From contig NZ_JAJATZ010000008.1 of assembly GCF_020531945.1 (NCBI RefSeq), positions 62,001-126,000 of the forward strand: 64,000 nt of DNA. The letters run 5' to 3'. A program made the translations under genes and the position numbers. Positions 26,401 through 34,888 of the stretch are shown here, one piece after another. Positions within the stretch are counted from its first letter, which is position 1; every line of letters begins with the position of its first letter. Source of the DNA: Loktanella gaetbuli (GTDB taxonomy: Bacteria; Pseudomonadota; Alphaproteobacteria; Rhodobacterales; Rhodobacteraceae). The notes beneath the pieces are model-generated. The model was not told the origin of the DNA. It was given only the letters and a program-made list of their open reading frames with translations, and did not search any database.

Positions 26401-28302
26401 GCGGTCAACCTTCAATCGGACCGCATCCGAACGGCAGATCGATTGATCCAGGCTGTGGCTCAGGGCCGTGAACTGGGCGATGTGCTGGGCTATGACTTTG
26501 AACGCGGACTTCACGACAAGGGTCTGGACCGGTTGCTGAACGCAATCCGCGTCGCGGTGCTGCGAGCGGACGGCAAACCGCCGCGCGTAGATGGGCCGAT
26601 GGATGGGCTGTCGTTGATCGAAGCCTTTGACCGCGGTGATCTGCAATCCACGCTGGACAGGATCAAACCCGATACGGACAAAACCGATGTCGAAACCCTG
26701 ATCAAATCGGTCAAGGCAAGTTTTGATGCACTTGGCGATGCGGGCCTGACAGAGGCAGTTCATTACCTTGCGCAGGGCAATGCCACCCGTGCGGCCGCAA
26801 TACTGGATGCAATCTCGCTGGGAGAAGCACCGCCAAGCGAATTACGTCACGCCCGCACCGACATCTCAAAATCTGAGCTTGCGCATACAGTCGCCCTTTC
26901 GTTGCCCTTGCCTGCCAAGGACGCGCCGCCCCAGACCGGGTTGGCGGCTAGCCATCCAAGCCTGAACGCGTTTATCGAGCCGCTTCTGCTCGGCTTCTCC
27001 CGACTGACGGTTCAGGTGATCACCAAAGATATCGTGCACGACGTTCCACTGAATGCCCTTGGGCTGAGCGCACTGGATCTTGTTCTCGAAGCTGCCCGCC
27101 CGGCCGCGCTGGGTCAGCGGGCGATGATCCATTTGGTCAACACCGGCGCAGAGCTGCCGCCTGATGCGTATTGTCCAACATCATTGACCGAAAAGCCGAT
27201 AGGCAGCGTGTCGCCGGATCTGGAAGACTTTGAGGAGCTCTGCGTTGCACTTGCAGATCATCTCAGCTCTTTGCGACCTCTGATGCCCGATGCTTTGACG
27301 ACAGGTCTTCCAAACCGATCGATCAGTCTAGATCAGACGGCGCTGAGCAAGAAACTGAAAAACGAATGCCAAAACATCAAAACAGCAGCCGATCATCTTG
27401 AACAGGTCATAGACGGAAGCCTAAACGGCGCCGAGGAGCAACTGCTGAACGCGCTGGCTGACCTCGCAAAACTGGGCTTCCCGGCGGCCCTTCCGGGCAC
27501 CGAGCTTATTGCAGACCCGCATTCCCACGCTTTAAGGGTTTTTGCCAGATCGGCGGTGAAAGCGGCACGCAAGCGAAGCGAAGCGGCGAGCAGTATTCTG
27601 GAAAATGCTCCATCGCTGGATCAGTGTCTTGCCCTTGCGAAAAAGCTAAGCGGCAATCGCTTGCCGGCAGAAGTGAAACTGAACGGCGGAACATTCGGTC
27701 CTCGCAATGGGATACAGATGTCCCCCTTGGCGGTCGAGTTAGCGGATTGGGCGGGCAAATACGCCCATATCCGCCCTGATTTGCGGCGCTGGACCCGTGC
27801 GGTTGATACCGCCCGCCTGTTGGCCCCCGACTTGACGTTCAATATAAAACTCCGCCAGCATAGCAGCAAAAAGCTTCCGCGATGGATGGGATTGCATCTG
27901 CCACCGGAAGGGTCGGATGGCGGGTCCAGCTGGGTGCTTGTCGATGGGGGCGGAGTGCCAAAATTGAAAAAGGGCTCAAGCAGTACCGGCTATATCATTG
28001 ACCGATGGACCGAACGGCTGCCTGCGCCTGAGGCCACGACCGGTGTTGCATTTCATTTCGATGCACCTTCCTCCAAACCACCGCAAGCCATTCTGCTCGC
28101 TGTCACACCTGAAGAAGGGATGCCTTGGTCCGACGCGTTGCTGCGGCGCACGCTGATCGAAACCATCGAGAACGCTCAGTTGCGCGCCGTCACCGGCACC
28201 GAGCTGGGCAAACTTGGCCACCATCTACCCGCGATCTTTGCCAAGGGTGGGCTGGACGCCGGTCCCCAACCCCCGCCCCCAGCTGAGGAGAACACTGAAT
28301 GA
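23473..28302 (+). CDS. Giant conserved protein of unknown function with Lys/Pro-rich N-terminus (1609 aa)
   Basis: I chose the ATG at 23473, seven bases after the previous stop, with GAGG upstream; an in-frame GTG at 23449 is less likely. The first 105 residues are an extremely Lys/Pro/Arg-rich disordered tail (repeats of KPK and KPTP type), suited to binding nucleic acid or an acidic surface. A folded region follows, starting MLPIRIETVF and VRVYPDDIHMNDHDTRLTQDE, with PYGILPVRAHH and LVRKLRDWRNN further on, then long helical stretches to the end. It shares an operon and ATGA coupling with the 552-aa gene. No enzyme motif is recognised. Similar large proteins occur elsewhere as hypotheticals, to my recollection. 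Confidence 0.6.
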   Translation: MKRPRSKPNAPKRRPLKKPGKLVRPTQAQKPSIKPKTKTQANPEPGQASKPKPEAKRKPTPGLKPRRRANDGQKPELTPKPRRKPTPTPPPRPKPKPGLFPGDRPGNFMPTDLDLLPPDILFDPKLHPRGDVFGNMKPDCPLTMLPIRIETVFSGGSPPATLHVRVYPDDIHMNDHDTRLTQDEETIGLEFWKRFEAAAGDDKTEQALRAWIIDALSERRAAYVIDVTRTNPATDIKRARKPRPALAACLPKFWRVVGYRRRADGTLEEMVSEDGAQIEKTLCLDPLYGDGKDRDAPPQRNIVWMKDYSKALEFGMAVDVPLFGKKWTQEDGIALLLVYGVNAPASREQARELETLMTAHRFSGGLAFQAQGVPTNSVEDRRSPITTDPTVEDGTLDTVLSPLDLTEAPEANGRRLSHLLGGTDGGPLERVDGAEREEDSGQRWMNEALWPVTWGAYFNALLVDPSGNRSLPDGVVNTARDAFLYDVRGGGPLPALRVGTQPYGILPVRAHHVPTAWKSPDPWFETILLRLRDVWLDGTPLVPKLSARGNGPPDEELTDVVQVLGAQPHPSRFLVRKLRDWRNNSYDDEWASILAAFGLFFLAGNDPHYGHPSLSVLGQWGWGLAMMGDEAPLDAGANMPPDAFAALIEGDFSSAEAQLEFLMNLRDNVADLVEDSDKIDGARVWLDRSIAILNAYFTRLEPLLSDLGNLPLSKVAGVLHDETQDPIIGMHIYDNKTREFTRSLVMGGFSGDGQSIPAQPSTYLAKALAQVPNDSRRDLSAMLDLVKPPVGTTGNTLNQPRMPSQSSARIEGLRGTTALRPAPSVVQPNPADFFTENTQRIPFDRPDEKPLLQQLVDAAVPELRDGERTGFRAALKGLLGLPVPTLEWHLRETLGLASHRLDAWLTALATRRLRDLQPNGRAQYGGYGFVLDLKPDEKLRDSDGYQHAPSTQQAVTAGILRSAWRNHGRDDQASPLAVNLQSDRIRTADRLIQAVAQGRELGDVLGYDFERGLHDKGLDRLLNAIRVAVLRADGKPPRVDGPMDGLSLIEAFDRGDLQSTLDRIKPDTDKTDVETLIKSVKASFDALGDAGLTEAVHYLAQGNATRAAAILDAISLGEAPPSELRHARTDISKSELAHTVALSLPLPAKDAPPQTGLAASHPSLNAFIEPLLLGFSRLTVQVITKDIVHDVPLNALGLSALDLVLEAARPAALGQRAMIHLVNTGAELPPDAYCPTSLTEKPIGSVSPDLEDFEELCVALADHLSSLRPLMPDALTTGLPNRSISLDQTALSKKLKNECQNIKTAADHLEQVIDGSLNGAEEQLLNALADLAKLGFPAALPGTELIADPHSHALRVFARSAVKAARKRSEAASSILENAPSLDQCLALAKKLSGNRLPAEVKLNGGTFGPRNGIQMSPLAVELADWAGKYAHIRPDLRRWTRAVDTARLLAPDLTFNIKLRQHSSKKLPRWMGLHLPPEGSDGGSSWVLVDGGGVPKLKKGSSSTGYIIDRWTERLPAPEATTGVAFHFDAPSSKPPQAILLAVTPEEGMPWSDALLRRTLIETIENAQLRAVTGTELGKLGHHLPAIFAKGGLDAGPQPPPPAEENTE

Positions 28303-29957
28303 GTACGCGGTGGGACCGGTTAGAGCCGAACACAACTGATGAAACCTTGCGCGAAGGGGTGGAGGCGCGCGTGGCCGATCCGCTTTGGATGCTGGCACGA
28401 CAATGGCAAACTGGGGAATTCGACGGCGAAGACGCCGCCTCTCCGGTCGCGACCTCGCTGACGACCGAACGCACACCCATCACCCAGTTTCATGCGCCGG
28501 ACGGCACTGTTCAAGACCTGCGCAACAGCTCGGTGCCCCTGGAGGCCAAGGTCGAAGCCATTCTCCCTTCGACACACAGTGCCGAAGATATTGCTTCGCT
28601 GTGCAACGCTGCACTGCATGCTTGGACTTTGTCCGGCATCAAGTCTTCCGATTTACTGGTCAAGCTGCAAACAGCCTATCCTTTTGACGCCGAGGCCTAT
28701 CGCACCGGGTATCCGCTGCGTCCAGCAGCCGAGCGCAGACTGCGTCTCTTGGCGCGGAACGCGTTTGATCCTTTTGCTTTGGTCGCAGACAAAGGAAAAA
28801 GCCTGCCTGCGAATTACTTTGACAGCGATTGGATCACTGCGGTCAAAGGCTTGTGCGATGGCCGCGGACGCGAAATCGCCGAGACCGCGTCAACATGGCA
28901 ATCTGATCGCCTGTCCTACGAGGCGACCGTTTCAACAAAATCCGAATCCGGGCAGCTGGCCCTGAAAACCGACAATTACGGCGGCGGGCGGTTGGACTGG
29001 TACAGTTTCGACCATGATTTTATCGATACGGATGTGCTGACCGGCATTTCCAGCACTCAGACGAAAGAACCGATGCCCTCAGCCCTAAGCTATGTCGGGC
29101 AGCCAGTCCCACGGTTTTGGGAGTTTGAGGATGGCACAGTGCACTTTGGAGGGATTAGCGCAGGCCCCGGTGATACAGCCAGGATGATCGTTGCGGATTT
29201 CGCAGCCATTGGCGGGGATGACATGTTTGTCCTGTCGGTGGCAGCCCCCGTGGGATGTTTCACGCGGGTGACAGAATTGAAGGTTTTTGACAGTTTCAAC
29301 CGCGAACACACGATCCCTCCTGCGCTGGTTGCAGATCGGTCGGGGTTGGACGATCCAACAGCAGGTTTTGCCCTGTTCACAGTTAAGGATGCCGTTCCCC
29401 AGAAAGACACATCCGACTGGTTGCCGATCCTGCCAGTCACTGCAGGTGCCATGAACGGACCCGCGATTGAAACGGTCGGGTTTCGCCGCGATGAAGAGGC
29501 AAACCTTGCCTGGGCCATCGAGGAAGAGATCGAAGGTCCTTTTGGTCTTCCGTTGCGACGCAGGCAAGCCTGGGAAATCCCGGACGAACCCGTTCTTGAG
29601 GACGATTCAGCATGGCCATATCGTCTTCAAACAGCGGTTCCACCCTGGTGGATCCCACTGGTGCCAGAGCGCATCGACAAGACAGATCAGATCCAGTTGC
29701 GGCGCGCACGGCTCGGCGTTTGGGAAACGATGGACCCTGCCAAAACCGGGCCCAAAAGCCGGATCATGGATCCCACTAAAGCGGTCATTTTGGCGGAACA
29801 CGCCGTCCCGAAGGCCGGTCTGCAGCTGATCCGCCACTGGCAAATCGCTCGCGGCTATGACGGGCAAGTTGTGTTGTGGCAGTCTTGGAGTCGCAGCTTT
29901 GGGGCCAAGGAAAGAGCCAGCGGTCTGAAGTTCGACACGATTGACCGGAAATGGTGA
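28299..29957 (+). CDS. Conserved protein of unknown function (cassette component, 552 aa)
   Basis: This gene starts in an ATGA overlap with the 1609-aa gene. The N-terminus (RWDRLEPNTTDETLREGVEA, then DPLWMLARQWQTGEFDGEDA) is a striking conserved-looking block that I associate with uncharacterised proteins accompanying the other large cassette members. The middle contains LDWYSFDHDF and PVPRFWEFEDGTVHFGGI; the C-terminus (LIRHWQIARGYDGQVVLWQSW) is strand-rich. There are no membrane segments, signal peptide or catalytic signature. It is the last gene of the cassette. The stop codon lies in ATGGTGA, which also forms the start of a 94-codon ORF (29951-30235) in another frame. Confidence 0.6.
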   Translation: MSTRWDRLEPNTTDETLREGVEARVADPLWMLARQWQTGEFDGEDAASPVATSLTTERTPITQFHAPDGTVQDLRNSSVPLEAKVEAILPSTHSAEDIASLCNAALHAWTLSGIKSSDLLVKLQTAYPFDAEAYRTGYPLRPAAERRLRLLARNAFDPFALVADKGKSLPANYFDSDWITAVKGLCDGRGREIAETASTWQSDRLSYEATVSTKSESGQLALKTDNYGGGRLDWYSFDHDFIDTDVLTGISSTQTKEPMPSALSYVGQPVPRFWEFEDGTVHFGGISAGPGDTARMIVADFAAIGGDDMFVLSVAAPVGCFTRVTELKVFDSFNREHTIPPALVADRSGLDDPTAGFALFTVKDAVPQKDTSDWLPILPVTAGAMNGPAIETVGFRRDEEANLAWAIEEEIEGPFGLPLRRRQAWEIPDEPVLEDDSAWPYRLQTAVPPWWIPLVPERIDKTDQIQLRRARLGVWETMDPAKTGPKSRIMDPTKAVILAEHAVPKAGLQLIRHWQIARGYDGQVVLWQSWSRSFGAKERASGLKFDTIDRKW

Positions 29958-30836
29958 TCAGAGATCCAAGTGACTTTGCGCCCGGCGCAAAAAGAGAGGT
30001 CGCGCATTTAAAGGCCTGTGACGTTGCACACCTGATCACCATGACTGCGCGCTATGCCACATCGATACGCCCGGTGCAGACAGCAGCTCCATATCCATCC
30101 AGATCAAGGCGGGTATTGGAAACGGAGACCAACGCAGGTTCTACGGCCAGAAAGACGGATATTGTCGGAGGCCAAAGGTCCCAACGAACACGACGCATTT
30201 CCATGACATTTCGACAGATGAGATTCAAGAATTGAGTTCCAGAGTTTCAAACGAGCGCGACAGCCTCAAACGCGACGCAACACGATATTCGCGATAAAAG
30301 CATGAACATGAACTGCACACGACACCACTCTATCCATTGAAATATATTTGAAATATCTACCACCCATCAGCGGACAAACGCAAAAACCATCCTCGAATAA
30401 CCGCTTCGCACCTGTTGTCGGACCTTGGTACGGGGCGCAGCATCCGGAAAAATGGGCTCGAAGCGGACATGCGGCAGCGCGGCGCGCCGGAGGGCTGACG
30501 GCAACAGTCAGCTGCCTTCGCTTCCTGCCCAAAGCTTCCGTTCGCGGGACACTCACCATGCTGCGTCTGCAACCCAGAGAGCGGACATTGGCTTCGTGCA
30601 AAAACTCTGGGGGGGGGAAGGATTCATATCCGTCTCCCCCCACTGCAGTGGTTCGATATTCAACACTCGATAGTTATGAGTGACCAGTCCCGTCACCCAA
30701 TGAGAAGTCATCGTCGCTGAGTTATTCGTTTGCGCAGTGAACGCGACTGGAAAAATAGAATCAACATTGCAACGCACGTGCATCTACGGTCAGGACCCAT
30801 TGATTTCCACCTGACGGGGCGATTCACCGCTGAAAA
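29958..30836. other. Gene-poor region between cassette and IS remnants
   Basis: No convincing gene is seen. A 94-codon ORF (29951-30235, plus) overlaps the cassette's last stop codon and could be a truncated final member, but its C-terminal half looks non-coding. Structural features are a G9 run at 30609-30617 facing a C6 run at 30636-30641 with an inner GGAT/ATCC stem, and the perfect 12-bp palindrome CCACTGCAGTGG at 30640-30651. The region probably marks the decayed edge of the cassette next to transposon remnants. Confidence 0.4.
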
Positions 30837-31662
30837 ATGGGGGTGAACACGTCTGCTCTTTTCTGGCTGACGGATGCGCAGATGGCGCGCCTCGAGCCCT
30901 TCTTCCCGAAATCCCACGGCAAACCGCGCGTCGATGACCGGCGCGTGTTGAGCGGGATTATATTCATCAATCGAAATGGCTTACGCTGGCGTGATGCGCC
31001 GGCAGCCTACGGCCCCCACAAGACGCCTACATTCGCTGGAAGCGGTGGAGGTGAGTAGCAAGCGCCACCGGTCCGAGCGCGGCCACGAACAGGGCGTCTT
31101 CGCCCGGATCATGGCGGGTCTGGCGGCCGGGCACGGCGAGAAGAAGACCGTCATGATCGACGCGACCTATCTCAAGGCCAACCGGACAGCGACCAGCATG
31201 GGCGTTAAAAAGGGGGGGCGCGGTCGCCTGATTGGTCGCACCAAGGGCGCCATGAACACCAAGCTGCACGCCATCTGCGACAGCGAGGGACGCCCGCTCG
31301 ACTTCTTCGTCACCGTTGGACAGGTCAGTGACTATATCGGCGCGCGGGCTTTGCCGGATGGTTTGCCAAAGGTCGAATGGCTGCTTGGAGACCGAGGCTA
31401 CGACGCCGATTGGTATAGAGATGCCTTGCAAGAGAAAGGAATACGCGCCTGCATCTCTGGACAAAAACAGCGCAAGAAGACGGTGAAATACGACAAACGC
31501 CGCTACAAACGTCGCAACCGCATTGAGATCATGTTTGGCAGGCTCAAGGATTGGCGGCGCGTTGCAACCCGCTACGACAGGTGTCCAAAGACATTCCTCT
31601 CGGCCATCGCGCTCGCAGCCGTCGTCATCTACTGGTTACGAGTCATGACCCTAGTCCACTGA
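30837..31662 (+). pseudogene. IS5-family transposase, frame-disrupted
   Basis: The N-terminal part (LTDAQMARLEPFFPK, then GIIFINRNGLRWRDAP) and the catalytic part (VMIDATYLKANRT, then LLGDRGYDADWY, then NRIEIMFGRLKDWRR) of an IS5/IS427-group DDE transposase are both present. Between them, at 31022-31095, three different frames are needed to follow the protein: YGPHKT in the first, AYIRWKRW in the second and GVFARIM in the third, with about 36 extra bases after RWKRW. This is more than the single programmed frameshift normal for the group, so I treat the copy as inactive. I could not define terminal inverted repeats. Confidence 0.75.
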
Positions 31663-31819
31663 CATCAGACGACTTATACTTCAAAATACTGGGTGAAAAT
31701 GGCGGACTGGGGATCAGTCTACTTCTCACGCACAGCTCTCTTTCAATAAATAAATCAATGATTTAATAAACCTTCTCGCTAAGGTATGGGTAGCAATCTG
31801 TGTAGCAGATATATTATTC

Positions 31820-32143
31820 TGAGCTGCTGCCGGTTCTGTGGACACGAGGTTAGGTTTGCATAGCGCGGTCCTCGAACGCCATAGGGCTGAGATAGCCCAG
31901 CTTTGAGTGGCGTCGTCTCGGATTGTAGAAGCGCTCGATGTAGTCAAACACATCGGCGCGTGCCGCATCGCGTGTGCGGTAGACTTTGCGGGCTGTCCGC
32001 TCGATCTTTAGCGACGAGAAGAAGCTCTCCATCACCGAGTTCTCCCAGACATTGGGCCAATATTTCTCGGCGAGACTTCCGGCTGGGATGAACCCATGCC
32101 GGGGGACGAGTTCTTTCTGGACTTCGCCGGTTCCGGTCTGCAT
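31820..32143 (-). pseudogene. IS3-family transposase OrfB, C-terminal remnant
   Basis: About 65 residues of an rve-type integrase C-terminus are intact: SVMESFFSSLKIERTARKVY and RFYNPRRRHSKLGYLSP, including the last catalytic glutamate of the DDE triad (E in MESFF). Upstream residues (before WENSV) do not match, so the rest of the gene is lost. Beyond the stop, the sequence from 31820 (TGAGCTGCTGCCGGTTCTGT, then GGACAC) has the look of an IS3-type terminal repeat and probably marks the element's right end. It is close to the IS5 remnant, indicating a small graveyard of mobile elements. Confidence 0.75.
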
Positions 32144-32276
32144 CTGATCGACGCGAAATGGTAGGCTTGTCGTCTGGAACCCAAACTCGCCTGTATGTCT
32201 GTATTTTTTCAGGAAGGACTTGGTGCGTTGCGGAACAGGCCCGCCCCCGGCGCGAGGTCACTTTGACCCAAGCCCA

Positions 32277-32319
32277 ATGACTTGCCCGCCGCTATGAAAC
32301 ATTGCGGCGGGCAAGTCAT
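32277..32319. repeat. Perfect 16-bp inverted repeat
   Basis: The arms ATGACTTGCCCGCCGC and its exact complement enclose an 11-base loop (TATGAAACATT). It lies 85 bases beyond the stop of the last gene of the minus-strand catabolic operon. There is no U-tract, so it is either a transcript-stabilising or REP-like element, or a residual mobile-element end. Confidence 0.6.
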
Positions 32320-32403
32320 GTTGAGTAATCCCATCACATGCCAATATGACCTGTGCGGCTTTTATCACAGCGACGAGACTTGTGCGCGGGCGACCATTTA
32401 GGA

Positions 32404-33171
32404 TCAGATGTCGCGCGCAGCCCAGCCGATCATATTGCAGAATAATCTGTCATAGCCATCCCATTCAAGGAATGCGGGAGGCAGCCAGTGCTCGCTCATG
32501 TCGGACATCCATGCAACGGTGCGGCCCTCTCCAAACTGTCCGGTTGCAAGCAACGGCAGGCCACGCTGGGTCTCAGGTAGGGACAAAATCAGCTTAACCT
32601 CGGGCGCGTCTTTGAGTTTTACCTCGTTCACACCAAGCAGGTAAGGCCATTCCCCCGTGATGCCGTCAAGGATCGGATGATCGGCCATGTTCACGACGGG
32701 TGCGCATCCCTCGGGTATTTCCATGCGGTCGTCTGACGACATGCACTCGACCGGCAGTGCAGCCTCGACAGAAGTCTTATGCCAGCGCGCCTTGCCGTCG
32801 ATCCCTTGGAACGAGAAGTAGCCACCTATCATGATCAGACCGCCACCCTGTGCAGTCCAGTCGGCCAGCAGGTTGATCCGGTTCGCGACACGTTTGCCGC
32901 GCAACCAGACATCAGGATGCAGAAGCAGGGTGTTGGCGCCGATATCGGACAAAATAATGACGTCGTAGTCCGAGAGGCCGTCCGGTGTCGTTGGGAAATC
33001 GGCTGCGGCGTCGTGGGCCGGCATATGCGTGACGTCATAGCCGCCCGTTTTCATGCCCTCCATGAAACGCTTGTGCCCCGTGTGAAAGGTGACGCTGCCA
33101 AACTGGTCGAAACCCTTGTAATGCGTCGAGGAGCTGACCCAGCTTTCGCCAACCAGAAGCACTTTTTTCAT
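32404..33171 (-). CDS. ThuA-like / glutamine-amidotransferase-fold protein
   Basis: The 255-aa protein begins MKKVLLVGESWVSS and has the flavodoxin-like pattern of class I GATase-fold proteins: DYDVIILSDIGANTLLL, then WTAQGGGLIMIGGYFSFQG, where the usual nucleophile elbow GG-x-x-S would lie, then FGEGRTVAWMSDMSEHW near the end. No canonical catalytic cysteine is seen at the elbow, so amidotransferase activity is unlikely. ThuA and related proteins take part in sugar or polyol catabolism. It overlaps the phosphotriesterase-family gene by four bases and is the last gene of a LacI-regulated catabolic operon, so a role in that pathway is inferred. Confidence 0.72.
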   Translation of the reverse strand: MKKVLLVGESWVSSSTHYKGFDQFGSVTFHTGHKRFMEGMKTGGYDVTHMPAHDAAADFPTTPDGLSDYDVIILSDIGANTLLLHPDVWLRGKRVANRINLLADWTAQGGGLIMIGGYFSFQGIDGKARWHKTSVEAALPVECMSSDDRMEIPEGCAPVVNMADHPILDGITGEWPYLLGVNEVKLKDAPEVKLILSLPETQRGLPLLATGQFGEGRTVAWMSDMSEHWLPPAFLEWDGYDRLFCNMIGWAARDI

Positions 33172-34235
33172 GTCGTTTGTCCTGTCGTTATTTTGCGGGC
33201 AAGGGCGTGTCGTGGGTTGTCCACCATCAGTTTCAGCAGATCCCCCTCCGTCAGGCCGTGGCGCAGGAGCCTGGGCAAAAAATGTCGCTGCACATGGGCG
33301 TAGCCGTTACCCCCATAGGCGCAGAGCATCATCTTAATGAAGACGTCTTGCGACAACAGGATATGGTTGCCGTAGCCAAGATCGAAAAGATTGACGATGG
33401 CGGCGGCATTTTCTTCATCGGATGGGCATTGCACGGCCTGATCGGCATACCAGAAATCCATGCCGATCATGTCGTATTCCAGAAACGCTCCGCGGTCGGC
33501 CAGGCTGCGTTGATAGGCCAGATCCTTGCCCGATGGATTCATGTGGCACAGGATCACCCTGTCAGTGGGCAGACCGCTTCTTTCGACCAGATCAAGAACG
33601 TCGTGGGCCAGCCTGAACCAGCCCGGAAGATGGACCATCAGGGGCAACCCCGTTGACGCAGCGGCCGTAGCCGAAGCCGCCAGAACCTTTCGTTCGGCAG
33701 TTGTGAAATCGGAACTGACGCCGATTTCACCGATCAGTCCGATCTTCGTCTGGTCCGGACCAATGCCGACCCGTGCCTCATGGATTAGCTCGTCCGTGAT
33801 ATCGGCCTCGCTCATCCCGGACAGATAGTCCGGATGCGAGGTATGAAGATAATATCCTGCGCCCATGATGATGTTGAGCCCTGTCTTGCGCGCGATACGG
33901 GTCAGAGCTTCGGGATCCCGACCGATGCCCTTGCAGGTCGGATCGACGATGGTGGCCCCGCCTTCGGCAGCGAACAGCATCAGTTCGCGCACCGCCAGAT
34001 CCTCATCATCCAGCGCGCAGTTCTCTCGATTGGCGAAAGGGTCGTGTCGCAACTGCGACAGAATCTCCGGCGTGATCGGAACATCCAGAATGTCGGACGA
34101 AAAATCCGGTTCATGTCCGCGCCACCAGCAGCGGCAGTCATTCAGGATATGCTCGTGCATCAGGGTGACGCCAAGAGTGTCCCGGGGCACCGGCCCCAGC
34201 ACCGTCATGACGGTTTGGGAAAATTCCGTGTCCAT
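33168..34235 (-). CDS. Phosphotriesterase-family metal-dependent hydrolase
   Basis: The 355-aa protein shows the binuclear metal centre of the PTE/PHP group of the amidohydrolase superfamily: H27 and H29 (MHEHI), bridging E170 in GLIGEIGVS in place of the carboxylated lysine of true phosphotriesterase, H202 (VHLPG), H231 (CHMN) and D297 (LLSQDV). A glutamate bridge is typical of the Php-like and lactonase-like homologues, so a sugar lactone or phosphorylated sugar lactone is a more likely substrate than an organophosphate. The length is normal. It sits between the TenA-like and ThuA-like genes in the LacI-regulated operon, which also points to carbohydrate catabolism. Confidence 0.85.
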   Translation of the reverse strand: MDTEFSQTVMTVLGPVPRDTLGVTLMHEHILNDCRCWWRGHEPDFSSDILDVPITPEILSQLRHDPFANRENCALDDEDLAVRELMLFAAEGGATIVDPTCKGIGRDPEALTRIARKTGLNIIMGAGYYLHTSHPDYLSGMSEADITDELIHEARVGIGPDQTKIGLIGEIGVSSDFTTAERKVLAASATAAASTGLPLMVHLPGWFRLAHDVLDLVERSGLPTDRVILCHMNPSGKDLAYQRSLADRGAFLEYDMIGMDFWYADQAVQCPSDEENAAAIVNLFDLGYGNHILLSQDVFIKMMLCAYGGNGYAHVQRHFLPRLLRHGLTEGDLLKLMVDNPRHALARKITTGQTT

Positions 34236-34237
34236 GC

Positions 34238-34885
34238 CTAGCTTCCCTCAATCTGTGCTGTGTCTCGGTAGGCCGCCGTGTGGAAATCGATCTCCAGCTG
34301 CGTCACCTGATCGAAGATCGCGCAAAGTCGGTCTCCGTCCGTCTCCGCGCCATAGGTGTCGATCGCCTGCTTGAGCCAAAGCGCCTGATCGGCAAAGCCA
34401 GTGGCGGTATGCATATCCACCCAGGCGCGCAGATCAAGATCGGTGATCTGTGCGCTGTTCGTGTTCCGGCACCACGTCCAGTACATCCACTCTGCCGCGA
34501 ACATGGCGGTCAGCACATCAAGGAAGCTGCCCGCGCGCGCAATGTCCAGCATGCCTGCATCGAAGGCGGTCACGGCAAGGGGCATGCTGTCCGCCACAAC
34601 GATCCCGCGGCGGGCAAATATCTCCTCGAAGTATGGCACCTGAGTGTTGGCCAAGGCATCCTGCACACCAATCAACCAGCGCCTTGCCGTGATGTCGGGC
34701 GCCTTGATCGTCGCGAATGCAAAGATAGAAATTGCCGTTTCCACGAATTGGCCTTCGTAAGCCAGATAGCGATGGAAAACCTCCTTATCCAGCCCGCCGA
34801 CCTGGATGTCGGCGACGAAGCGATGCTTCAGCATCCGGTTCAGAACGGCATCATTGGCCGACAGGATCCTGTCCGAAAGCAACAT
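34238..34885 (-). CDS. TenA/thiaminase-II-fold protein
   Basis: The 215-aa all-helical protein has the TenA family pattern: N-terminal HRFVADIQVGGLDKEVFHRY, YEGQFVETAISIFAFA, and the central AAEWMYWTW. At the position where classical TenA has a catalytic cysteine (PC) this protein has AAE, as in the TenA_E branch, in which Glu replaces Cys. Classical TenA releases HMP from degraded thiamine; TenA_E members act on related or unknown compounds. Its setting, inside an ABC-sugar, BtpA and phosphotriesterase operon, is unusual and suggests a pathway other than thiamine salvage. It starts at 34885, three bases after the BtpA gene. Confidence 0.78.
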   Translation of the reverse strand: MLLSDRILSANDAVLNRMLKHRFVADIQVGGLDKEVFHRYLAYEGQFVETAISIFAFATIKAPDITARRWLIGVQDALANTQVPYFEEIFARRGIVVADSMPLAVTAFDAGMLDIARAGSFLDVLTAMFAAEWMYWTWCRNTNSAQITDLDLRAWVDMHTATGFADQALWLKQAIDTYGAETDGDRLCAIFDQVTQLEIDFHTAAYRDTAQIEGS

Positions 34886-34888
34886 GGC

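Noticed and set aside
12316..29957. Cassette as a type VI secretion or phage-tail-like injection system
   Set aside because: No sheath, tube, baseplate, spike or AAA+ ATPase signature is present in any of the six proteins.
30600..30660. G-run/C-run hairpin considered as a tRNA or tmRNA end
   Set aside because: No acceptor, anticodon or T-arm arrangement can be built around it.
30837..31662. IS5 copy as an active element with a programmed frameshift
   Set aside because: Following the protein requires three frames and an extra insertion, not the single slip used by this group.
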